From positions 77,025,884 to 77,089,883 of the forward strand of contig CM043944.1 of the NCBI GenBank assembly GCA_014529385.2: a DNA stretch of 64,000 bases, given 5' to 3'. Positions 53,972 through 61,698 of this stretch are shown here, one piece after another. Under the pieces are notes generated by a model. That model searched no databases. It worked only from the letters and a program-made list of their open reading frames with translations, and was not told where the DNA came from. Both the position numbers and the translations under genes were made by a program. The stretch's first letter is position 1, and each line of letters opens with the position of its first letter. Origin of the DNA: Adiantum capillus-veneris (taxonomy: Eukaryota > Streptophyta > Polypodiopsida > Polypodiales > Pteridaceae).

Positions 53972-55170
53972 GTAAGGTGCAGCGGAAGTGAATGTTGAAC
54001 TTTGCTCAAGATGAGTGCTCCGAATTGTGCTCAAGGGTTCCTTTTACTTACGGAAGGGAGAGCCTTCCGTTCCTTTAGTGAGAGAGTGCAATGGACACAA
54101 ACAAAGTGGATGAACACTGTGAATGAAGGTGCTGAGACTGAGAGATAGAGAGAGAGAAGAATACGACACCAAAATGTTGTCAAACCCTCCTTCGAAGGCT
54201 CAACTCTCTATGGCGAGAGCGGTCTACTATTGATTGCACAATCTCTACAATGCTTTGGACTTGCCGACAATGTCGAGATGATGAGGACGACGACGAGACG
54301 GACTGAAATTTGATAATCTTTATTTGCTGAATTCGGACTCTATGTCGGTGACGATATCGATGACGACGATGCACTAAAAATGCAGATGCTAAAATCTGCG
54401 TTTTCCGGGCTGAAACTGCAAACTAGGATCTGCTGCTAGGATCTGCTGCGGAAAGGTGAGATCTGCAAGGTTTAGGGGTTCTATTGTGGAAATTGACTAC
54501 TGAAAACTGAAAACGCTGAGTCAAGGGCTGATTCCGTCGCGAAGATCTGCAAAAACGCTGAGGTTGATTTGCAAACCAACAACACTAGGGGCTGAAATCT
54601 GTCTTTTCTGAGGAAACTGCTAACGCTAGGGCTGATCTGCTGTCGCTCGGGCTGATCTACTGTGTCTTGTGGTCGCCGAGGCTGATCTGCCATGCAAAAA
54701 CGCCAAGGCTGATCTGTGGTTGCAAAACGCTAGGTCCTTGCTGCTGTGTTGCAAAACGCTAGGCCTGCTGGGGTCCTGCTGAGAAGGTGCCTGTTGAACC
54801 GAAGTTCCTGCTGCCTCTTTTGCCCATAAGTGCGAGCGCTAGGTTTCTTGATGTACTAGCTGGCTAAAATTGCCCTACCTAGTTTCCAACAAAAGTCACT
54901 TAAAAGTAATAAGTGAAAATTGGCTAAAATAGGGAAAGTAGATCTATGCATTGTAAAAATGCTCCTGATGGGTTCTGTCTGTAATTTGATGATCATGCTG
55001 TGTGCAACCAGGGGATATAAATCTAATCTAAGTGCCTGGGCATGCACGGTCTGCGAACAGACTCACAAATGTGCCATATCACTTCCTAATCTAATTGAAC
55101 TGAAGTGAACTAAACCCTTGTCATGAAGTAGCTTGTCCACGTACACATAGGGTTAGATGTGCATGTGACA
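53972..55170 (-). repeat. 3' LTR of element C
   Basis: 1199 bp, tgtaaggtgcagcgg...gcatgtgaca. Carries the AAACGC motif cluster (about 54505-54770). Confidence 0.85.
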
Positions 55171-55189
55171 TCCCCTCCTTTTCAAAGTG

Positions 55190-55828
55190 AGGTACTGGTA
55201 CTGAACTGTATGGCATCGAGGGAGATCGTCAACAGGGTCTGGAATCCCGGGAAGGACTCTTGGCCGGCCCACTCTGATGCGTGGGTTGTGCGATACTTGA
55301 ACTTCATAAAGGTCTGCAACGCTTGCTTCTTTGGGTCACGCCGAAAGCGATCACAAAGTCTTCTGTGGCTTCTTCAATGCTTCAGCTTCGTCTAGAGTCA
55401 TGCGTCTACCTTCTTCAAGAATCTCCGAGGCTGAAAATTCTTGAAACCACTTCCAACACAAAAACATGAACATATCCATTCCATGTGAAGTGATTGGAAA
55501 AATTCTAGTCTTCTTTAAAGACTGTGCATGCAATGCAGATGACCAAAGTGACGGAGTGCCAAACCGTTCATCACACACGCAAACAATGGGGTCTAATCTT
55601 GTCTTTCTGATCTAAATCAATCAACTATGGCAAAACAGAATGGAAATGCCGATGCTTGATGCTCAATCCTTCTTAGGCTCTTTTTGATACTGTGTCATGC
55701 CAAGGAAGAGACATGGAATGTAAAGTCCTTGAATGCAAACATTTCATCGTTTCATGAATCATCCGCATACATCCGTGCTCATTCATGAGTGAATCGTGCT
55801 CAAGGTACAATATGGCATGCCTAAGGGA
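55190..55828 (-). pseudogene. Conserved 3' ORF of family A, copy C (frameshifted)
   Basis: 55351-55578 is open (ERFGTPSLWSSALHAQSLKK, MFMFLCWKWFQEFSASEIL); the end (PKKQALQTFMKFKYRTTHAS-like) follows in another frame down to 55190, and the beginning lies above 55600 in further frames. Same protein as 41157-41885 and 47740-48576. Confidence 0.6.
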
Positions 55829-56608
55829 TTACATAAGGACGGTGACTAAAATATAGGAAACGATCATGAATGAAACACTCGAACAATCGTGCTGACTAAT
55901 TATGCGAACACATAGTACTTCCTCTGGGGGTTCTTTGGATGTAGGTTCGAGAGCTAAGATCGGTTCTTCGTGTTTGATCGAATCGTCCTGTGGGGGTTCT
56001 ATGGACCTCGACTCGAGAGCCAAGATCAGTTCCTCGTGATTGACCGAATCTGCAATGAGGTTAGCTTCACTAGAGAAAGTATCAACTAACACTTCATCCT
56101 TGTGAACATTCCCATCGTGGTCATACAAATCATCATGCTCGTGAGAAATCACATCTTGATCATGGTTGTCATCATGCTTGTCATTGTCATGCAATTCTTC
56201 ATGCTTATCATCATGCAAATCCTGTGTGTCATGCTTTGGAGAAGAAGAGACTGAGAGAGTCTCCTTTTTACGAATCTCTTGCATCTGTGCTTGCACTTGA
56301 GGCAACATCTCTTGCATTCTTGCTTTGTCCTCACGATCAAATTTTGCTTCTTTTTCGTCACGCTCACGCGTTATGATTGGCATTCTGTCTTTGTATTTAC
56401 GCTCTATGGCTGCCATTATTTCGTCACTTTCTAACTTCTTGTCCATCATCATCTTGTCGAAAGCCTCCATAGGAGTTCGTGCAATCCTTGGCGTAGATGG
56501 GGAAGGGGGAGGGTAAGAAAAACCGCCTGGTGGGGAAAATTCTTCTTCGCCACCCTGATGCTCATCACCTCCAAGCGAAGTATCCATGCCGCTTTGAGTG
56601 ATGACCAT
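55829..56608 (-). CDS. Gag coiled coil fused to Asp/His-rich tract, element C
   Basis: 259 residues open on the minus strand. The N-terminal part: SLGGDEHQGGEEEFSPPGGF, Pro-rich, then a predicted coiled coil rich in Glu/Lys/Arg (AAIERKYKDRMPIITRERDE, MQEMLPQVQAQMQEIRK). Residues ~120-180 are the Asp/His tract (KHDTQDLHDDKHEELHDNDK). The end has repeated E..LALE.RS units. Zinc knuckle and protease present in A are absent here, so this is an internal-deletion form or a distinct gag-like gene. The coil suggests self-assembly. Confidence 0.6.
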   Translation of the reverse strand: MVITQSGMDTSLGGDEHQGGEEEFSPPGGFSYPPPSPSTPRIARTPMEAFDKMMMDKKLESDEIMAAIERKYKDRMPIITRERDEKEAKFDREDKARMQEMLPQVQAQMQEIRKKETLSVSSSPKHDTQDLHDDKHEELHDNDKHDDNHDQDVISHEHDDLYDHDGNVHKDEVLVDTFSSEANLIADSVNHEELILALESRSIEPPQDDSIKHEEPILALEPTSKEPPEEVLCVRIISQHDCSSVSFMIVSYILVTVLM

Positions 56609-56633
56609 CCACTGAAGTCTTGGGTTCTTAAGT

Positions 56634-57072
56634 TCACGAGGAACTTGGGTTCTTGTGGGTCTTGGTTCTTGGGTTCTTGAGGGGTCTTGAGGTTCCTGAG
56701 GTTCGGGACTCTTGAGGTTCTGGAGTCTTGAGGTTCTTCTTTAGCTTGCAATCTGTGTTAGAGAAGGATCTTCTCTTCACCCGAGTTCTTCTTTTTTTCC
56801 ACGGGCGCACCCCTTGGCGGCCTTGCCACACCAAGGTTTCTTTTTCCCACCTCACGTCGATTGGCCGGCCGCTAAGTGCACTGTCCGCTCTCAATGAGTG
56901 AAAAGAGGCACAAGGGGAGGTTGGACAAGCCCTTCTTTCTTGGGATTTCTGTCACTCTTCAAAAGCACGATTAGGAATCGACATGCCCAAGAGGACTTGG
57001 GTTACATGCAATCGCAACAAGCAAAAAAAAATTATGTGTTGCTTTCCTTGAGTGATATAGAACACTGCCAAA
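56634..57072 (-). other. Leader and Pro-rich repeats of element C
   Basis: Contains the minisatellite encoding EPQESRTSGTSRPLKNPRTK-like chains and a segment (RWEKETLVWQGRQGVRP) shared with A (43061-43327). A stretch near 56900-57060 before the primer site is non-coding leader. Confidence 0.5.
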
Positions 57073-57084
57073 GCTTTGATACCA
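57073..57084 (-). other. Primer-binding site of element C
   Basis: Minus strand TGGTATCAAAGC, one change from the initiator-Met site, one base inside the LTR. Confidence 0.8.
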
Positions 57085-57085
57085 A

Positions 57086-57213
57086 TGTAAGGTGAAGCGG
57101 AAGTGAATGTTGAACTTTGCTCCTTTTACTTAAGGAAGGGAGAGCCTTCCGTTCCTTTAGTGAGAGAGTGCAATGGACAGAAGTGAATGAACACTGTGAA
57201 TGAAGGTGCTGAG

Positions 57214-57294
<81 letters not shown>

Positions 57295-58133
57295 AATACG
57301 ACACCTGAATGTTGTCAAACCCTCCTCCGAAGGACCCACTCTCTATGGCGAGAGCCGTCTACTGTTGATTGCACAATCTCTACAATGCTTTGGACTTGCT
57401 GATGATGTCGACGACGATGAGGACGACGACGGGACGGGGGCTGAAATCTGAAAATCTTTATCTACTGAATTCTAACTCTATGTCGGTGACGAATTCTAAC
57501 TCTATGTCGGTGACGATGTCGATGGCGACGATGCAACGATGACGCGCTGAAAATGCTGATGCTGAAATCTGCGTTTTCCAAGCTGAGACTGCGAACTTTG
57601 CGGGATCTGACTGTGCGGCGAGGATCTGGTGCGGAAAGGTGAGATTTGCAAGGTTTTGGGGTTCTACTGCGGGAACTGACTGCTGAAAACTGAAAACGCT
57701 TAGTCTAGGGCTGATTCTGTCGCGAAGATCTGCAAAAACGCTGAGGTTGATCTGCAAACCAAAAACACTAGGGACTGAAATCTGTCTTTGCTGAGGAAAC
57801 TGCTAACGCTAGGGCTGATCTGCTGTCGCTGGGGAATTTGATATTGCTAGGGCTGATCTGCTGTGTCTTGTGGTCGCCGAGGCTGATCTGCCATGCAAAA
57901 ATGCCAAGGCTGATCTGTGGTTGCAAAACGCTAGGTCCTTGCTGCTGTGTTGCAAAACGTGTTGCAAAATGTTAGGCCTGCTGGGGTCCTGCTAAGAAGG
58001 TGCCTGTTGAGCCGAAGTTCCTGCTGCCTCTTCTGCCCATAAGTGCTAGCGCTAGGTTTCTTGATATACTAGCTTGCTAAGATTGCCCTACCTAGTTTTC
58101 AACAAAAGTCACTTAAAAGTAAAAAGTGAAATT
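57086..58133 (-). repeat. 5' LTR of element C, truncated
   Basis: It matches the left LTR from tgtaaggtgaagcgg to about aagtgaaattgg and then stops; the promoter end of the LTR is lost. It holds an expanded AG array (57216-57291). Confidence 0.8.
57216..57291. repeat. AG microsatellite, about 38 units
   Basis: An uninterrupted (ag)n run of ~76 bp. The sister LTR has only a short broken run here (54138-54162), so the array expanded after insertion. Confidence 0.95.
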
Positions 58134-58472
58134 GGTTGGTTCGGACATCAAGGCAAGTACTTGTCGAACTAATTCTTGAGTACGTAGTTCTCTTTGAGCC
58201 TCATGCTCCGCCTCCCAGACCGCGCGTCTTGCTGCCGCTTCCTCCTTTCTTTGTTCTTTTCTTTCTTTTCGTTTGTCGTGTTCGCGCTCCAAGGCAATGC
58301 GAGTCTCTTCTTGTTTGGCCATCATGTCCATCATCTGCTTGACCATTGCCTCCATAGGGTTTGGTACACTTTGTGGCGTAGATGGTGAAGGGGGAGGGTC
58401 GGAAAAATCTCTTGGTGGGGAAAATTTTTCGTCGCCTCTCTCATGCTCATCACCTGTATGCGAAGTATCCAT
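58113..58472 (-). pseudogene. Gag N-terminus of family A copy D
   Basis: 119 residues: SHTGDEHERGDEKFSPPRDF, a Pro-rich stretch, then a strong coiled coil (Met-rich MEAMVKQMMDMMAKQEET, followed by Arg/Glu/Lys-rich sequence). It matches the start of the C ORF. Its last residues already lie in LTR C (58113-58133), so the reading frame crosses the junction. Confidence 0.6.
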
Positions 58473-58828
58473 TCCGCTTCAGGTGATTACCATGCACTAT
58501 GATCTTTGGTTCTTAAGTTCACGAGGAACTTGGGTTCTTGAGGGTCTTGAGGTTTTCTTTCGCTTGCAAACCGTGTTTGAGAAGGATCTTCTCTTCACCC
58601 GAATTCTACTCCTTTCCGGGGGCGCACCCCTTGGCGGCCTTGCGCTCACACCAAGGTTGCTTTTTCCCACCGCACGTCGATTGGCCGGCCGCTAAGTGCA
58701 CGGTCCGCTCTTAATGAGTGAAAAGAGACACAAGGGGAGGTTGGACAAGCCCTTCTTTCTTGGGATTCCTGTCACTCTTCAAAAACACGATTAGGAATCG
58801 ACACGCCCAAGCGAACTTGGGTTCGTGC
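58134..58828 (-). mobile_element. Internal fragment of family A copy D
   Basis: It holds gag N-terminus, a short Pro-rich array and leader, then is cut by the LTR of element 2 at 58829, within the stretch cacgcccaag(c/t)g(a/g)acttggg found in A (43421) and C (56981). Confidence 0.75.
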
Positions 58829-60325
58829 TGATGCATGGCTTTTAGGACCCCTTCTGAAGATGCAATAAAGGCACAGTCAGTTGTTGGGGAGATGAGGATA
58901 CTCTAGTCCAAGGGATCTCGAAAGAGAAGAAAAATCTACTTCACAAGCACCAAAGAGTAAAAAGTGCCATGGACAGAAGATACGTGGGAACGAGCTCTTA
59001 TGCATGCCTACAACCTATATCTTACAGAATAACCCATTCTAAGTGTGAATTTCTAGTGAAATTTACAAGAGGATGTTCGTCTGGACTCACAGCACAGCAT
59101 ACTCCGTTTTCACTTTTTTACCGACAGTAAATATTTTTTACCTACAGTAAATATTTTTCACCTACATGGTAAATACAAATCACTTTTTACCTACAGTAAC
59201 TTTTTTTTACCCATGGTAAATATTTTTTAGTGCACCATAAGTATTTGGTAGGCAACAGTTCACTGTTACTAGAAGTAGTGATTGGGCATCAACAATACAG
59301 TTACAGGAGGAGAAAAAGGGAAAATCTTATGGTAAAGGTGAGTCAACAGGGATAAAGACTTTTGAGTTGAAAAGAGACATGTTGATTTTTTCAAAGAACA
59401 CATGTCAAAAGAAGCCATGGTTGAGGATTTTTTGAGAATTTGATATTCAGGAGGACCCAGCAGGTCTCCCCCTGACATGTGCAGAACCTCCAGTTTCAAC
59501 AGCCACCTTACCTGCTCTTAAATGCTGGTCAAGGCCTTATCCCCATGTGTCACAATCAGAAAAATCAGCATTCACCCTCCCCTCTCACATCACTCTAGAG
59601 AATATCTTGATGGTGACATATCAGGTGATCTCAATCTGTTGACCACCCTAAGCAAAAAGTAATCCCAATCAGCGGATTTAAGCATGTTTATCCCTAATCC
59701 TAAACCCTCTCAGAAACCTATATAAGGAGGCCTTCTCTCACTCAAAACCAACACTTCACCCCCTTCACCAAGCAATGAAGCTATGACGACATTGCTCACA
59801 ACGAGGAGCTATGGATGGAGCTTTACTCTCTCCCTCTCTCTCTCTCTCTCCCTCTAGTATGCTACATTACTAGCCCTAAAACCTAAATAAGGAGTCTTCT
59901 CTCATGCTCCATGGCCACCATCCTCGCCATCATTCTCTAAGGTATTGATGTGTTGCTAGTAGGATCGTACCTACTTGCTGGGTTGATTGTTTTTGACAAG
60001 GGATTATGCCATCCTTGATTTGCTTCTCTATATCCTTGTTATGTATGATCAGATGCCGTTGTATTGTTAAGCTGATGTCTTGTGTATATATATGCTACAT
60101 AAGGTCCCTAAGCTTCGTTTCTATGTGTTTTGCCATATGTTTTGATGCCATGATAATGCCAGAAGTCTCACTTGCCTATGTGCACTATGTGTGAGGTCCC
60201 TAAACCTCTTAATTTAGGGTGGTGCCCCTTTGTTTTGTTCTTTGCTTGTTTGCATGAGGCGTGGTTTGTGGAGTGTGCACGAGTACAGAGGCCATCCGAT
60301 TGCACTGCTCTTTTTCCCGTCCTCA
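58829..60325 (+). repeat. 5' LTR of element 2
   Basis: 1497 bp by position and similarity of its ends to the LTR of element 1. TATA box cctatataagg at about 59719-59729, followed by a CT run (59828-59853). A short repeat of ttttttacc(t/g)acagtaaata occurs four to five times at 59110-59230. Confidence 0.75.
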
Positions 60326-60326
60326 T

Positions 60327-60346
60327 TTTGGTGCCCCCACTGAGGA
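60327..60346 (+). other. Primer-binding site of element 2
   Basis: TTTGGTGCCCCCACTGAGGA, identical to the site of element 1 read on its strand. Two bases separate the core TGGTGCCCCC from the probable LTR end. Confidence 0.75.
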
Positions 60347-60397
60347 GGGCTACACAGACCTTCAGTCCACAAGCAATGAAGATGTGCAATCTACAAC

Positions 60398-60580
60398 ATG
60401 GACGAATGGCGTGAGGAGTTTGCAAATTGGAGAACAGAAGAGGAGGCTTTAGAGGCCTTAAAAGCTTTCATCGAGGTCTTGTTACCAGGTTGCAGTGTCA
60501 TTGAAATTCAAGAAGTAAGTTCTTCTACATGCCTTGTTCGTGATCGTCGCCAACGAAGGAGAGTGAGAAGAAGAGCTTGA
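60398..60580 (+). CDS. First small ORF, MDEW type, element 2
   Basis: 60 residues starting MDEWREEFANWRTEEEAL and ending in a basic run (RDRRQRRRVRRRA). The first 18 residues match the element 1 ORF at 7452-7715 nearly in full, at the same distance from the primer site, while LTR and leader DNA have diverged. No known family is recognised. Confidence 0.62.
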   Translation: MDEWREEFANWRTEEEALEALKAFIEVLLPGCSVIEIQEVSSSTCLVRDRRQRRRVRRRA

Positions 60581-60600
60581 TATACCTCTCCTCTCAACCT

Positions 60601-60792
60601 ATGAGTGCTCCAGAAACCTCTAACGTACACGAGCTTGAAATATTCTACATCAACATACACGAAGGTACTGTGACACACATTAAGGGAAGAGAAAGCATCA
60701 CCAGACCTCTCTTTCCTGAGGAGCCGACTAAGAGGAGGAAGATCACCTCTACACCTAAGTGGCCCAAGGCCGCAGTGCGTGCTCAAGCGTAA
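60601..60792 (+). CDS. Second small ORF, element 2 (unknown)
   Basis: 63 residues from ATG 60601 (MSAPETSNVHELEIFYINIH), 20 bp after the first ORF. Lys/Arg/Pro-rich second half (PTKRRKITSTPKWPK). Weak similarity to 7250-7474 of element 1. Confidence 0.45.
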   Translation: MSAPETSNVHELEIFYINIHEGTVTHIKGRESITRPLFPEEPTKRRKITSTPKWPKAAVRAQA

Positions 60793-60829
60793 GGTAACAT
60801 TTGGCTTAATCTCATTAATAAGGGATTAC

Positions 60830-61363
60830 ATGACCACTACATGCAAGAAAAAGGCTAGTGAGCAACCAACTTCAACCTCCAACTTGCAACCACGACTCTC
60901 ACCCCTAAATCCTCCTGAAGCAAAGAGGCGAAGGCTTGCCTACAAGATTGCCGCCCGTCTGCGAGTGCTCCCAGTGCACTTTGTGAATCCAGACACCACC
61001 AATCCCAAGCCAACCTCCTGTCCGCGTGAAGATCACTTTGGATATTGTCCAAAGTGCTTTGGAGACCGGGTGAAAAGCCTCCCTGCCCTACCTTTGCTGC
61101 TAATTTTCAAGAAGTTATCTCAATCTAAGGAAACTATCTTAGTTGATGATGTGCTGCACATTAATGGTGTCACTTTCATTCGTCATGCTGATTATGGTAA
61201 TAGCATCCAATTGTTGCTTGCTAAAAGGCTCAGCATTGTACAAAGTGTTGCCATCACGCCTTACGTCTTCACAGATGCATCAGGAAGAGTCGAAGTGATC
61301 CGAGGTGGTGACCTTCTGTGGCTGATCAGGTTCGTTGGTCCCAAGGTGGTGCAACTAAGCTAG
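60830..61363 (+). CDS. ORF upstream of gag, ~177 aa, element 2 (unknown)
   Basis: The first true ATG is at 60830; the frame is open from 60779. The N-terminal third is basic and Pro-rich (KKKASEQPTSTSNLQP, EAKRRRLAYKIAARL). CPREDHFGYCPKCFGDR holds three Cys and a His that might bind zinc. The rest is hydrophobic/alternating (TILVDDVLHINGVTF, LLLAKRLSIVQSVAI). No counterpart is seen in element 1. Some Tat/Ogre elements carry an extra ORF upstream of gag; whether this one is related is unknown. Confidence 0.55.
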   Translation: MTTTCKKKASEQPTSTSNLQPRLSPLNPPEAKRRRLAYKIAARLRVLPVHFVNPDTTNPKPTSCPREDHFGYCPKCFGDRVKSLPALPLLLIFKKLSQSKETILVDDVLHINGVTFIRHADYGNSIQLLLAKRLSIVQSVAITPYVFTDASGRVEVIRGGDLLWLIRFVGPKVVQLS

Positions 61364-61379
61364 GCTCTTGTGTGTAAGT

Positions 61380-61607
61380 ATGGATGCCAATAATGAGAAT
61401 GATGATCCCCGCATGTTTCCTTTCCATTTTGTGCGTCATATCCGTGTGAATATTTGTATTGATAGAAAAATCTTTTATCAGCAAAGAATAGCCCTGCTGT
61501 TTGGAGCCGAGAGACTTGGGGAAATCTTGCGCTCTCCTCATCCTGTCATTCTACCCTTACTAAACTATTACCATTCCTTTGATGTGTCGATCTTCATCCT
61601 ATTTTGA
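61380..61607 (+). CDS. Small ORF next to gag, element 2 (conserved, unknown)
   Basis: 75 residues from ATG 61380. Homologous to 7014-7232: HIRVNICIDRKIFYQQRIAL, ERLGEILRSPHPVILPLL and a C-terminal FDVSIFILF. It ends ~90 bp before the gag ATG, as in element 1. Confidence 0.6.
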   Translation: MDANNENDDPRMFPFHFVRHIRVNICIDRKIFYQQRIALLFGAERLGEILRSPHPVILPLLNYYHSFDVSIFILF

Positions 61608-61698
61608 GCTAAGTTGTGCTAAAGCTCCAAATTGTAATTACCATACTCTATTTTAAAATAAATTGGAGCTATTTGTGTAATTGTTTACTCTCTCACTT

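Larger units (their letters stand above)
53972..58133 (-). mobile_element. Family A element C
   Basis: Minus orientation: left LTR 53972-55170, polypurine tract, broken 3' ORF, gag-plus-Asp/His ORF, Pro-rich repeats, primer site (57073-57084), and a right LTR from 57086 that breaks off at 58133. Beyond the break lies the internal region of another copy (D), so the two recombined or overlapped. Left flank is aacat; no matching duplication was found. Confidence 0.82.

Noticed and set aside
57157-57339. Ser-Leu or Arg-Glu repeat proteins across 57032-57451
   Set aside because: Translations of the AG microsatellite; all frames are open by composition.
60326-60348. Chloroplast tRNA-Glu as primer of the Tat-like elements
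   Set aside because: Its 3' end as I recall it (…TGGGGGTACCA) is similar but does not match the site in the window (…GTGGGGGCACCA); left undecided.
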